This document shows positions 45,033-54,582 of a DNA stretch of 64,000 bases, piece after piece. The first letter of the stretch is position 1; every line of letters starts with the position of its first letter. This DNA comes from Bacteroidota bacterium. GTDB taxonomy: Bacteria > Bacteroidota > Ignavibacteria > Kryptoniales > JAKASW01. The stretch covers positions 99,515-163,514 of the forward strand of contig JAJYIT010000006.1 of assembly GCA_021789975.1 (NCBI GenBank). Reading direction: 5' to 3'. The position numbers and the translations under genes were made by a program. The notes beneath the pieces were generated by a model that was not told where the DNA came from, did not search any database, and saw nothing but the letters and a program-made list of their open reading frames with translations.

Positions 45033-46151
45033 ATGCCTGAACTGCGAACCGAGGAAATGGTCCTGAACATGGGACCTCAACATCCCTCAACTCACGGGGT
45101 GCTTCGGATCGAATTGGTCGTAGACGGAGAAGTGGTTGTCGAGGCCATTCCACATATAGGATACTTACACAGGTGCTTCGAGAAGCACGCTGAGGCAATG
45201 AATTACCAGCAGGTGGTTCCGTATTGTGACAGGATGGACTATCTCGCCTCCATGAGCAACGACTTCTCCTATGTGCTGGGTGTCGAAAAGCTCCTCAAGA
45301 TTCAAGTGCCGGAACGCGTCGAATACATTCGCGTCATCATGGCTGAACTTCAGCGAATAGCAAGCCACCTTGTGGCGGTCGGAACATACGGACTCGACAT
45401 CGGCGCGTTTACACCGTTTCTCTATTGCTTCCGTGACCGTGAGATGATCCTTGATCTATTCGAGATGACTTGCGGTGCAAGGCTCCTTTACAACTATATG
45501 TGGCCTGGAGGTCTTTCGCACGATATTACGCCGGCATTTATTGAGAAGACAAAGGCATTTATAAAACATTTTCGACCTGCTGTTAAGGAGTTGAACGACC
45601 TCCTTAGTTACAATGAAATATTTGTGAAACGCACCGCCAATGTCGGTATACTTCCTGCCGACGTCGCCGTCAACTACGGTGCGAGCGGTCCGACACTCCG
45701 CGGATCTGGTGTCAAATGGGATCTTCGGAAAGACGATCCGTATTCCGTCTATCACAAGTTTGATTGGGATGTCGTCGTAGGTACCGGTGAGATGGGAACG
45801 TTGGGTGATTGTTGGGACCGGTATATGGTGAAAGTCTGGGAGATGGAGCAGAGTCTGAGGATCATCGAGCAGGCAATCGACAACATCCCGGAAGGTGATG
45901 TGCACGCGGCGATACCGAAGAGAGTCCGTCCGCCTGTCGGAGAAGTCTACGTTCGAAGCGAGACACCGCGCGGCGAGCTCGGCTACTACATCGTCAGCGA
46001 TGGTGGGCAGAGTCCTTTTCGCTTGAAAGCCCGTGCGCCGTCTTTCTCGAACCTGAGTCTCCTGCCGGCGATCTCTCGCGGCTACCTGATTGCGGACATG
46101 ATTGCAATTATCGGGAGTGTTGATATTGTCCTCGGCGATGTCGATAGGTAA
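45033..46151 (+). CDS. nuoD: NADH-quinone oxidoreductase subunit D
   Basis: The 372-residue 49-kDa-type subunit forms much of the quinone pocket. [14 protein letters not shown] (residues about 12-25) carries the conserved His pair. [11 protein letters not shown] and [13 protein letters not shown] follow, and the C-terminal [10 protein letters not shown] is normal. In many bacteria nuoE, F and G would follow here. Instead an inverted-repeat spacer and nuoH follow. Confidence 0.96.
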   Translation: MPELRTEEMVLNMGPQHPSTHGVLRIELVVDGEVVVEAIPHIGYLHRCFEKHAEAMNYQQVVPYCDRMDYLASMSNDFSYVLGVEKLLKIQVPERVEYIRVIMAELQRIASHLVAVGTYGLDIGAFTPFLYCFRDREMILDLFEMTCGARLLYNYMWPGGLSHDITPAFIEKTKAFIKHFRPAVKELNDLLSYNEIFVKRTANVGILPADVAVNYGASGPTLRGSGVKWDLRKDDPYSVYHKFDWDVVVGTGEMGTLGDCWDRYMVKVWEMEQSLRIIEQAIDNIPEGDVHAAIPKRVRPPVGEVYVRSETPRGELGYYIVSDGGQSPFRLKARAPSFSNLSLLPAISRGYLIADMIAIIGSVDIVLGDVDR

Positions 46152-46154
46152 TTT

Positions 46155-46230
46155 GGAATTTTTAAATGCTAAATGTTGAACTCTTACCAGGACATCTAAA
46201 ATTCAAGATTCAAAATTCAGAATTCTGACA
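46155..46230. repeat. AT-rich inverted element between nuoD and nuoH
   Basis: The left part TTTGGAATTTTTAAATGC resembles the reverse complement of the right part, which is made of AAAATTCAAGATTC and AAAATTCAGAATTC units. It belongs to the group of AT-rich inverted spacers and lies where nuoEFG would be in a 14-gene operon. Confidence 0.45.
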
Positions 46231-46232
46231 GA

Positions 46233-47255
46233 ATGCATAATTTCATAACATATTATCTGGGTACTGGATTCTGGACTTCGCTCCTCTCCAGTATACTGCC
46301 GCTCATATGGATCTTCCCGTATGCGCTGGTCGCCATGTGGATCGAGTTGAAAGTGTCGGCGCACATGCAGGACAGACTCGGGCCCATGCGCACAGGAGGA
46401 TGGCACGGTTGGGCACAGCCGCTCGCAGATGTTGCCAAGCTAATGCAGAAAGAGGATATAATACCCGTCGCGGCAGACAAGGCGCTTTACGTCCTTGCTC
46501 CGGTACTAGTGTTTATCGGCTCTTATGCTGCTTACGCTGCGATACCTTTTAGTCCGGCTTACATCGGCGCCAACATTAATCTCGGTATCTTCTACATCAT
46601 CGCGGTCAGCGCAATTGTTGTCCTCGGTATATTGATGGCAGGCTGGGCATCGAACAACAAGTGGTCTTTACTGGGTGCCATGAGGACTGCAGCCCAGCTT
46701 GTCAGTTACGAGATCCCATCCTCTCTTGCCGTGCTTGCAGTTATTATGGTTGCCGGAAGCATGAACCTGAATGACATCTGCGCTGCACAGAGCGGATGGT
46801 TCTGGAACTGGTTTGCATTCGGCAGGTTTCCGTTCCTCTTCATCACATTTGTGATTTATTTTATTGCATCCTTAGCCGAGACCAACCGGGCACCTTTCGA
46901 TATCCCGGAGGCTGAGTCCGAGCTTGTCGCGGGCTACCATACAGAATACAGCGGAATGCGGTTCGCGTTCTTCTATCTTGCCGAATATGCAAACATGTTC
47001 ACGGTTTCCGCCGTTGCTACGTTGCTGTTCTTCGGAGGGTGGAATAGCCCGTTTGGCGCGTTCATGTCCGGGCCGGTGTGGGGCCTGTTCTGGCTTCTCT
47101 CAAAAGCAATGGTACTGATATTTGTCCAGATTTGGCTGCGTTGGACTTTGCCTCGATTTCGAGTCGATCAATTAATGTATCTGAGCTGGAAAGTTCTTAC
47201 TCCGTTTGCTCTTGCAAACATTTTCATCGTGGGACTCTGGACGGTGCTGAAATGA
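46233..47255 (+). CDS. nuoH: NADH-quinone oxidoreductase subunit H
   Basis: The 340-residue membrane subunit has about eight helices and forms the quinone channel with NuoB and NuoD. Signatures include [20 protein letters not shown] (about 47-66) and [20 protein letters not shown] (about 214-233). The stop codon overlaps the nuoI start (ATGA). Confidence 0.96.
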   Translation: MHNFITYYLGTGFWTSLLSSILPLIWIFPYALVAMWIELKVSAHMQDRLGPMRTGGWHGWAQPLADVAKLMQKEDIIPVAADKALYVLAPVLVFIGSYAAYAAIPFSPAYIGANINLGIFYIIAVSAIVVLGILMAGWASNNKWSLLGAMRTAAQLVSYEIPSSLAVLAVIMVAGSMNLNDICAAQSGWFWNWFAFGRFPFLFITFVIYFIASLAETNRAPFDIPEAESELVAGYHTEYSGMRFAFFYLAEYANMFTVSAVATLLFFGGWNSPFGAFMSGPVWGLFWLLSKAMVLIFVQIWLRWTLPRFRVDQLMYLSWKVLTPFALANIFIVGLWTVLK

Positions 47256-48031
47256 ATTCCGTAAATCGATATTTCAGCAACATAGGGAAAGGCTTCTGGA
47301 CGGTCATGGTCGGGATGAAGGTGACGATGAGGCACCTATTCACTCCAGCCGTGACTGTTCAATACCCTGATGCAAGGATGGCTATCCCCGAGCGGGGCAG
47401 GAACAGGCTTTACGTTAACATGGATGATTGCATCGGCTGCAATCAATGCGGCATGGCATGCCCAGTGGATTGTATAACGATTGAAACCGCAAAGTCTCTT
47501 CCTACCGAAGATTTGGGTACGACTTCGACCGGGCAGAAGAAACGGCTTTGGGTTACGCAGTTCGATATCGATTTTGCAAAGTGCTGCTATTGCGGGTTGT
47601 GCGTACCGCCCTGTCCGACTGAATGTATCTATATGACCGACGTGTACGAGTTTTCGGAATACAACCGGAATAATCTGATATATAATTTCACGACGTTGAC
47701 GGCCGAGGAGGCAGCAGCAAAGACTCAGCAAGCAAGAGAAGCGGAGAAAGAAGCTGCAGCGAAGAAGGCAGCCGCAGCAGCTGCTGCTGCGGCGCAGAAA
47801 GCTGCCCAGGCAGCTAAGGCGGTGGCATCCACCCCTCCAGCCCCGGCGATTCAACCTGCATCGCCTGTCGCCGCTGCAAACTCAAAATCCGAGCCCGCCA
47901 AGACAACGAGGCCGGGTGCGCAAGAAGATTCCGGCAATTCTGCAGTCTCTTCCGAGCAATCCGTCTCGGCGATTGAGAAGCCGGCTGAAGCGGCAGTGAA
48001 TAAAGATAACACTAAGGATAGCGCCAACTGA
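47252..48031 (+). CDS. nuoI: NADH-quinone oxidoreductase subunit I with Ala-rich tail
   Basis: The 259-residue ferredoxin-like subunit carries two 4Fe-4S clusters. Motif one has C60, C63, C66, C70 ([15 protein letters not shown]), and motif two has C111, C114, C117, C121 ([14 protein letters not shown]). The normal protein ends near residue 148. A further 110 residues follow, rich in Ala, Lys, Glu, Pro and Ser, first coiled-coil-like (about 150-190) and then disordered. Typical NuoI is 130-180 residues. The start at 47252 overlaps the nuoH stop. Confidence 0.95.
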   Translation: MNSVNRYFSNIGKGFWTVMVGMKVTMRHLFTPAVTVQYPDARMAIPERGRNRLYVNMDDCIGCNQCGMACPVDCITIETAKSLPTEDLGTTSTGQKKRLWVTQFDIDFAKCCYCGLCVPPCPTECIYMTDVYEFSEYNRNNLIYNFTTLTAEEAAAKTQQAREAEKEAAAKKAAAAAAAAAQKAAQAAKAVASTPPAPAIQPASPVAAANSKSEPAKTTRPGAQEDSGNSAVSSEQSVSAIEKPAEAAVNKDNTKDSAN

Positions 48032-48032
48032 G

Positions 48033-48545
48033 ATGAACTGGTACGACATAGCTTTCTATGCTTTCGCAATTGTGACAGTGGTGAGTGCTGTTGGAGTAGT
48101 CTTCTCCCGCAACATCCTGTATGCAGCATTTGCATTGCTTTTTACTTTCTTTGGAATCGCGGCGCTTTACGTTCTGCTGACGGCTGACTTCATCGCAATC
48201 ACTCAGATCCTCCTTTATGTCGGCGGCATTCTCGTGCTGATAATTTTTGGCGTCATGTTGACTTCGCGGGCTTTCAATGTCGAAGTCAAACGCGGATTAC
48301 TGAAAAGAATTCCGGCAGTGCTCGTCGTCGGAGCCATGGCGGGAACACTTATCGGGGTTCTTACTACGACACAGTGGCCATCATCGAACTTCTCTCCTTA
48401 TGAAGATACCGCGAGGCCGATTGGTGCACTCCTCATGACTCAATTCGTGTTGCCGTTCGAACTTGCCTCAGTTCTTCTACTTGTCGCGCTCATAGGCGCA
48501 GTCATTATAGCACGTCGTGAAAAAGAGAGGGGAGCGCAACTGTGA
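48033..48545 (+). CDS. nuoJ: NADH-quinone oxidoreductase subunit J
   Basis: The 170-residue membrane subunit has five helices. The third helix contains AITQILLYVGGILVLIIFGVML (about 52-73), the pi-bulge helix needed for proton pumping in this family. It follows nuoI by one base and overlaps nuoK by 4 bases. Confidence 0.94.
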   Translation: MNWYDIAFYAFAIVTVVSAVGVVFSRNILYAAFALLFTFFGIAALYVLLTADFIAITQILLYVGGILVLIIFGVMLTSRAFNVEVKRGLLKRIPAVLVVGAMAGTLIGVLTTTQWPSSNFSPYEDTARPIGALLMTQFVLPFELASVLLLVALIGAVIIARREKERGAQL

Positions 48546-48856
48546 ATCTGCACGTGGGTTTGACTGATTTTCTTGTCGTCAGCGCCATCCTTTTCTCGCT
48601 CGGCATATATGGTGTTGTCACAAGAAAGAATGCCATAATGGTGTTGATGGGAATTGAACTAATCCTGAATTCGGCCAACCTGAACTTCGTGGCATTCACC
48701 AGGTTCGGTTTGATGAACCTGACCGGTCAGGTTATCGCGTTATTTGTGATTATCCTTGCCGCTGCCGAGGCCGCGATACTTCTGGCAATTGTCCTCAACA
48801 TACATCAGCAGCTCGATACCGTGAATGTTGATGAAGTCGATAAGCTGAAGAATTGA
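48542..48856 (+). CDS. nuoK: NADH-quinone oxidoreductase subunit K
   Basis: The 104-residue membrane subunit has three helices. The conserved membrane glutamates are present in MGIELILNSANLNFVAF (about residues 36-52) and AAAEAAILLAIVLNI. It starts with GTG inside the nuoJ stop region. Confidence 0.95.
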   Translation: MNLHVGLTDFLVVSAILFSLGIYGVVTRKNAIMVLMGIELILNSANLNFVAFTRFGLMNLTGQVIALFVIILAAAEAAILLAIVLNIHQQLDTVNVDEVDKLKN

Positions 48857-48867
48857 ATATAGTTGCG

Positions 48868-48947
48868 AATGTTGAATCATGAATTTTGAATTCAAAAAAG
48901 AAAATAGCTCCATTTTGAAACTCGAAATTCAGAATTGAGAATTTGAA
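48868..48947. repeat. AT-rich inverted element between nuoK and nuoL
   Basis: GAATGTTGAATCATGAATTT on the left resembles the reverse complement of the right half (TGAAACTCGAAATTCAGAATT). Both are built of GAATTTTGAATTC-like units. It is a third copy of the spacer type and could fold in the mRNA between the two genes. Confidence 0.5.
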
Positions 48948-48949
48948 GA

Positions 48950-51064
48950 ATGTCTCCCATTGACACGACATTGTTGAATCTTGCCATTGCCGTCCTGTTC
49001 CTGCCGCTTGCAGGCTTCACGCTTCTGATATTTTTTGGCAAGAAGATTCCTCGGCTAGATCTGGTGGAAACGGGAATACTTTTCCTTTCGCTCGCCTTTT
49101 CTCTCTACATTATGATCGAGAAGATTTTCATTCTACACCTCGGAACACTCGATCTGACGTTCAGGTGGATCGATATCGGGGCAATAGTGGGGCATCCCGG
49201 ATTTGTCCTTGACATCGGGATAGCGATTGACAATATCACCGCCATCATGCTGGTTGTGGTCACGCTCATCAGCTCGCTGGTTCACCTGTTCTCGTTCGGT
49301 TATATGCGGGACGATATCCGGTATATCCGGTACTACGCATACCTCGGCTTCTTCAGTTTCTCGATGCTCGGTATTGTTCTGTCCAACAATATTCTGATGA
49401 TGTACGTATTCTGGGAACTGGTGGGGATCAGTTCTTATCTCCTTATCGGTCACTGGTATGAGAAGAAATCTGCGAGCGATGCAGGCAAGAAAGCTTTCAT
49501 AGTCAACAGGGTTGGAGACGTAGGATTTTTCATCGGTATCATGATTGTCTTCACTTCTCTGCATACGGTTCTTTTCAGCGGCATATTCAAAGGAATCGCG
49601 GCAGGACAATTGTCAGGGCCACTCTTAACTGCAGCGGGTATTCTGATATTCTGTGGTGCCGTCGGAAAGTCAGCGCAGTTCCCGCTGCATGTGTGGCTTC
49701 CTGACGCCATGGAAGGACCGACCCCAGTCAGCGCACTTATCCATGCTGCGACGATGGTAGCAGCCGGAGTTTATTTGGTGGCGCGAGTCTACCCGATGTT
49801 AACCGGGGATGCGTTAACGGTCATCGCTTATATCGGTGCGGTAACGGCGTTCCTCGCCGCGACGATTGCGATCACGCAAAACGATATAAAGAAGGTCCTG
49901 GCGTACTCCACTATCAGCCAGCTCGGATACATGATCTTAGGCCTTGGCGTCGGAGCGTTCTCGGCGGGATTTTTTCACCTCGTCACGCATGCCGCATTCA
50001 AAGCCGGTTTGTTCCTTGGCTCGGGATCCGTCATTTACGCGATGCACCACGAGCAGGACATGAGAAGAATGGGAGGCCTCCGCCGCAAAATGCCGATCAC
50101 CTATTGGGCGTTTGTGATATTCAGTCTTTCCATTTCAGGTATCCCTTTCACGTCAGGTTTCCTGAGCAAGGATAGTATACTCGGCGGCGCGCTGGCATAC
50201 GGGATGCTGAGCGGGAATTACATAATCCCGATACTCGGTTACGGCGTCGTTTTTCTAACGGCTTTCTATATGTTCCGTTTGATCATAATGACCTTTCATG
50301 GTGAGCCGCGCGATCATCACAAGTTTGAACATGCCAAGGAGTCGCCGGCTGTCATGACGATACCGCTCGTGGTCCTGGCCGCACTCTCTTTATTTGTCTT
50401 CTACACATTCAACCCGTTCAGTCCTGAGTCATCCTGGGTTATGAAGTCCGTTGTTAAACCGGAATCAGTAGTTCCTGCGGCACAGACTCGCGGATGGGAC
50501 AATCCTGTTCCGGTTGAAACAGCATCTGTCCCATCGACGCCGAACACCCTCCCTCAGATGGGAAACCAAACCAGGAGCGTTACTTACTACGGTGAGGCAC
50601 TCGAAGAGAGTCACTACGTCGGCATGGGATTATCTCTCACCTTGGCATTCCTCGGCATACTCGCCGCATTTGTGGTCTACCAGTGGAAGAAGGTCGATGC
50701 CGAAAAGCTGAAACAATCTGTGAAACCGGTTTACACATTTCTCTTGAATAAATGGTATTTCGACGAGCTATATGGCGCTACTGTTGTCGCCGGAACTGTC
50801 GGAGTCAGCAAAGCATTCGCCTGGTTTGACGGACACGTCATTGACGGCATAGTAAACGGTGCCGCCGCTTTCACGCGCGGGGCATCTTCGCTAAGTGGAA
50901 AGTTTGACCACTATGTGGTTGATGGCCTCGTAAATTTCTCTGCCTGGTTTACGGGATTACTTGGAAAAGGCGTGCGGCGGGTTCAGACCGGGAAAGTTCA
51001 AACATATATCGTATTCGCCCTGCTCGGCGTCCTAATAATCTTTTTCGCATTTAGACAGTTTTAA
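48950..51064 (+). CDS. nuoL: NADH-quinone oxidoreductase subunit L
   Basis: The 704-residue antiporter-like subunit has about 16 helices. GPTPVSALIHAATMVAAGVY (about residues 258-277) and AITQNDIKKVLAYSTISQLG (about 304-323) are the conserved pumping segments. A hydrophilic insertion of about 60 residues lies before the last helices (around 500-560). It is longer than the usual 610-650 residues. Confidence 0.95.
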   Translation: MSPIDTTLLNLAIAVLFLPLAGFTLLIFFGKKIPRLDLVETGILFLSLAFSLYIMIEKIFILHLGTLDLTFRWIDIGAIVGHPGFVLDIGIAIDNITAIMLVVVTLISSLVHLFSFGYMRDDIRYIRYYAYLGFFSFSMLGIVLSNNILMMYVFWELVGISSYLLIGHWYEKKSASDAGKKAFIVNRVGDVGFFIGIMIVFTSLHTVLFSGIFKGIAAGQLSGPLLTAAGILIFCGAVGKSAQFPLHVWLPDAMEGPTPVSALIHAATMVAAGVYLVARVYPMLTGDALTVIAYIGAVTAFLAATIAITQNDIKKVLAYSTISQLGYMILGLGVGAFSAGFFHLVTHAAFKAGLFLGSGSVIYAMHHEQDMRRMGGLRRKMPITYWAFVIFSLSISGIPFTSGFLSKDSILGGALAYGMLSGNYIIPILGYGVVFLTAFYMFRLIIMTFHGEPRDHHKFEHAKESPAVMTIPLVVLAALSLFVFYTFNPFSPESSWVMKSVVKPESVVPAAQTRGWDNPVPVETASVPSTPNTLPQMGNQTRSVTYYGEALEESHYVGMGLSLTLAFLGILAAFVVYQWKKVDAEKLKQSVKPVYTFLLNKWYFDELYGATVVAGTVGVSKAFAWFDGHVIDGIVNGAAAFTRGASSLSGKFDHYVVDGLVNFSAWFTGLLGKGVRRVQTGKVQTYIVFALLGVLIIFFAFRQF

Positions 51065-51075
51065 TTGGAGGAATA

Positions 51076-52680
51076 ATGCAGTATCAATTCCTTGGTATTG
51101 GGTTTCTGACATGGATTACTTTCCTCCCGGTATTGGGGATGGTCGTCGTCCTTCTGATTCCAAGGGGAAATACAACCGCTATGAAGTGGACGGCTCTGGC
51201 TGCCACGGTTCTTCAACTCGTGTTCGCGGTGCTGATCTGGATAAACTTCAACCCATCTTTATCAGGAATAAATGACGCGAGCGGTTTTCAGTTCATTGAG
51301 AAGACAAGATGGATCGATCTGCAAGGTGTGGGTTGGTTCGGGCATGTGGCTGTCGACTATTTCCTCGGAATAGATGGACTCAGTCTTCCTATGGTGATCC
51401 TTACGGCGATTATTTCGTTCGTCGGTATGATCGCATCATGGAACATCAACAAAGCGCAGAAGGGATACTTTGCCCTCTACCTGCTTCTCGACACGGGCAT
51501 GATGGGTGTCTTCGTGGCTCTCGACATGTTTCTCTTCTACGTCTTTTGGGAGTTGATGCTGCTGCCGATGTATTTCCTGATCGGTATATGGGGCGGACCA
51601 AGAAGAGAATACGCCGCAATAAAATTTTTCCTTTATACCTTGCTCGGATCGGTATTGATACTCCTTGTCATGCTTGGACTTTATTTCAGTGTCAGCGTCA
51701 AGGATCCGACTACTGGTCAGATGATGCATACGTTCAATATGCTGGATTTTATGAATGCGAAAAATTTCGATCCGAATTCACTGCTCGGCGGACTCGGAAC
51801 ATACTGGAGATACGTTGCATTCATCGCCTTGTTTATCGGCTTCGCCATCAAAGTGCCGGTCTTTCCGTTCCACACCTGGCTGCCTGATGCTCACGTGGAA
51901 GCGCCTACTGCTATTAGTGTCATCCTGGCAGGCGTCCTTCTTAAAATGGGGACCTACGGTTTTCTACGAATAAGCTTTCCAATCTTCCCCGATGCCATGT
52001 TGAAGTTTGCGTTCCCATTGGCCATTCTCGGTTTTATAAACATTGTCTACGGTGCATTGTGTGCGATGGCACAGACGGACTTCAAGAAGATGATAGCTTA
52101 TTCAAGCATCAGTCACATGGGCGTTGTGCTCCTCGGTATTGCAGCATTGAATACTCAGGGAGTTGCCGGCGGCGTGCTTCAGATGTTCAACCACGGCATA
52201 GTCACTGCGATGCTCTTCCTTGTGGTCGGGGTAATCTATGATCGTGCACATACGCGTGACTTGAGCGCATTCGGTGGCCTCGCCAACCAGATGCCTGTCT
52301 ACACCGGCGTGATGACGGTTGCATTCTTTGCTGCAATCGGGCTCCCGGGCCTCAGCGAATTTGTCAGCGAGATGCTGTCCTACCTCGGTGCGTTCCAATC
52401 GTTCCAGTGGGTCGCGATTTTCTCAAGCATCGGGATCGTTTTGACCGCGGGCTATATGCTTTGGGCTCTTCAACGAGTGTTCCTTGGGCAACTACCCGAT
52501 AAGTGGAAAGGACTACCGGACGTCAATGGAAGGGAACTCGTGGCGTTCGTCCCGCTGATGGTCGTGGTAATCCTGCTCGGAATCTTCCCGTCCATAATGC
52601 TGCACCCGATGAATGCTTCGTTGAATCACCTGGTTGAATTCGTGCAGAAAGCCGGCAGTGGGCTGGTGGCGACAAAGTGA
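51076..52680 (+). CDS. nuoM: NADH-quinone oxidoreductase subunit M
   Basis: The 534-residue antiporter-like subunit has about 14 helices. The motifs WELMLLPMYFLIGIWGG, AFIALFIGFAIKVPVFPFHT and AHVEAPTAISVILAGVLLKM are diagnostic of NuoM. RBS TTGGAGGAAT is good. It follows nuoL by 11 bases. Confidence 0.95.
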   Translation: MQYQFLGIGFLTWITFLPVLGMVVVLLIPRGNTTAMKWTALAATVLQLVFAVLIWINFNPSLSGINDASGFQFIEKTRWIDLQGVGWFGHVAVDYFLGIDGLSLPMVILTAIISFVGMIASWNINKAQKGYFALYLLLDTGMMGVFVALDMFLFYVFWELMLLPMYFLIGIWGGPRREYAAIKFFLYTLLGSVLILLVMLGLYFSVSVKDPTTGQMMHTFNMLDFMNAKNFDPNSLLGGLGTYWRYVAFIALFIGFAIKVPVFPFHTWLPDAHVEAPTAISVILAGVLLKMGTYGFLRISFPIFPDAMLKFAFPLAILGFINIVYGALCAMAQTDFKKMIAYSSISHMGVVLLGIAALNTQGVAGGVLQMFNHGIVTAMLFLVVGVIYDRAHTRDLSAFGGLANQMPVYTGVMTVAFFAAIGLPGLSEFVSEMLSYLGAFQSFQWVAIFSSIGIVLTAGYMLWALQRVFLGQLPDKWKGLPDVNGRELVAFVPLMVVVILLGIFPSIMLHPMNASLNHLVEFVQKAGSGLVATK

Positions 52681-52683
52681 TTT

Positions 52684-52780
52684 CGAGTTGTGAATTTCGG
52701 ATTCCGAATCTGTACAGGGTACTCAAAAGCCAACAGCAAATTTGTCAACTCGAAATCCGCCGTCCGATATCCGAAATGTG
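52684..52780. repeat. Inverted-repeat spacer between nuoM and nuoN
   Basis: The left half (TCGAGTTGTGAATTTCGGAT) resembles the reverse complement of the right half, which reads AACTCGAAATCC, then GATATCCGAAATGTGAG. ATTTCGAGTTG appears in both arms. Same architecture as the nuoK-nuoL spacer, different unit. Confidence 0.5.
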
Positions 52781-52787
52781 AGATAAA

Positions 52788-54284
52788 ATGGCACAGACAA
52801 TATATCAAAGTTTCAGCTACATACTACCTGAGACAATTCTTGCGATCTTCTTCGTCCTGACGCTGCTGACGGCAATCGTCGGAAAGCGGCGTTCGAAGTA
52901 CCTGCCGGCTTATATGGCGCTTCTTGGATTCGTGATAGCAGGCATCTTCGTATTCAATCAGATTGGCACCGACGAACTCGTTTTCAGCGGGATGTACGCA
53001 GTCGATCCTTTCAGTTGGTTCTTCAAAATCATTTTCCTCGTTGCCGGTATCCTGATTATACTCTTTTCGCTGCAAAGCCGTGAACTGGAAGCAGCCTCCA
53101 CTAAGTATGCCGAGTATTTTAGTCTCATTATCTCGTTGACTATCGGCGCATTCTTCATGGCTGGCTCCACGAATTTACTGATGATGTACCTCTCGCTGGA
53201 ACTGGTGAGTATTTCGTCTTACATCCTATCCGGGTTCACGAAAGAGAGCGCGCGGGCAGACGAGGCATCTCTCAAGTACGTAATCTACGGCGCCTTTTCG
53301 TCGGGTCTGATGCTCTATGGGATTTCTCTCCTCTACGGGATGACCGGCGAGACCAACCTGTATGCGTTCAACCAGGCAATCGCGATGGGCGGCATTCAGA
53401 AAATTACGCTGTTGATCGCAATCGTTCTCATCCTTGTTGGTTTAGGATACAAAATCAGCGCGGTGCCTTTCCACTTCTGGACTCCGGACGTTTATGAAGG
53501 TGCGCCGATTACCGTCACTGCATTCCTTTCTGTTACATCAAAAGCTGCGGGCTTTGCGATGCTGATCAGGTTCTTTAAGATCGGATTCATCGATGTTGCG
53601 GCGCAGCCGGTTGTCGCCGGCATGTGGGAAATTTTTAGGGGATTTAGGTGGACTGACATAATAGCTGCGCTCTCGGTTCTAACGATGACCGTCGGAAATC
53701 TCGTTGCACTGTGGCAGTCGAACATAAAGCGACTGCTGGCATATTCGAGCATTGCTCATGCCGGTTACATCCTTATGGGATTTGTGACATTGAGCGATCA
53801 GGGTATATCGGCGATGCTGATGTACTTTGTGGCTTATCTTCTGATGAACCTGGGTGCTTTCTACGTCGTGATGCTGGTTGCCAACAAGTACCACACGGAA
53901 AACATTGATGACTACAAAGGCCTCGGGTACCGATCACCATACGTTGCGTTTGCCTTGACCGTATTTTTATTTTCACTCACCGGTATTCCTCCTACCTTCG
54001 GCTTCATAGGGAAATTTTATCTCTTCGCTGCTCTGATCCACACTAATTATATCTGGCTTGCAATAGTCGGTGTTCTCAACAGCGTCGTCTCCTTGTACTA
54101 TTACCTGAAAGTTGTAAAGAACATGTACTTGCAGCAACCGGTCGAAACATCGCGAGTGTCTTTCGATTTCGGGACGAACCTCCTTATGACGCTTCTCGTA
54201 GTGCCGAACATTCTCTTGATGCTCTATTTCTCGCCGGTTCTTGCCTGGGCACAGAATTCGGTGACGATGTTCGGTATAAGATAG
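52788..54284 (+). CDS. nuoN: NADH-quinone oxidoreductase subunit N
   Basis: The 498-residue antiporter-like subunit has about 14 helices. YLSLELVSISSYILSGF, YKISAVPFHFWTPDVYEGAP and SNIKRLLAYSSIAHAGYILM are conserved NuoN segments. It is the last gene of the nuo cluster. A GC-rich hairpin lies about 30 bases past its stop. Confidence 0.95.
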   Translation: MAQTIYQSFSYILPETILAIFFVLTLLTAIVGKRRSKYLPAYMALLGFVIAGIFVFNQIGTDELVFSGMYAVDPFSWFFKIIFLVAGILIILFSLQSRELEAASTKYAEYFSLIISLTIGAFFMAGSTNLLMMYLSLELVSISSYILSGFTKESARADEASLKYVIYGAFSSGLMLYGISLLYGMTGETNLYAFNQAIAMGGIQKITLLIAIVLILVGLGYKISAVPFHFWTPDVYEGAPITVTAFLSVTSKAAGFAMLIRFFKIGFIDVAAQPVVAGMWEIFRGFRWTDIIAALSVLTMTVGNLVALWQSNIKRLLAYSSIAHAGYILMGFVTLSDQGISAMLMYFVAYLLMNLGAFYVVMLVANKYHTENIDDYKGLGYRSPYVAFALTVFLFSLTGIPPTFGFIGKFYLFAALIHTNYIWLAIVGVLNSVVSLYYYLKVVKNMYLQQPVETSRVSFDFGTNLLMTLLVVPNILLMLYFSPVLAWAQNSVTMFGIR

Positions 54285-54314
54285 CCTCGCTATCCAGCGG
54301 GGTAAGTGGAATCC

Positions 54315-54332
54315 CCCGCCTGGAATGGCGGG
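54315..54332. terminator. GC hairpin after nuoN
   Basis: CCCGCC-TGGAAT-GGCGGG forms a six-pair stem with a six-base loop 31 bases past nuoN. No T-run follows. The rest of the 298-base gap to the amidase gene shows no gene. Confidence 0.4.
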
Positions 54333-54582
54333 TACCCTGCGGCATTTCCGCTTCCATTGCAAAGATGAAACATCCATGCCACGCTTCGTTGTGACTTCAA
54401 GCGTTGGTACCTGCCCCGATATTCCTTTTGGACTGCCCACCGGTTGAATTTAAATGTCGGCATGGCTAACATGTGACCAATGGTCGATACACAAATGGAG
54501 TCAGCCAGACATCCGACATCAAGGAAAAGTTGCCCATCGTTGTTCCCCCCAATACTACATTAAACACAAAGGAGAGTTGTTG

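Noticed and set aside
47078..47251. N-terminal extension of NuoI
   Set aside because: The extra codons lie inside nuoH in another frame. The ATG overlapping the nuoH stop gives the normal NuoI start.
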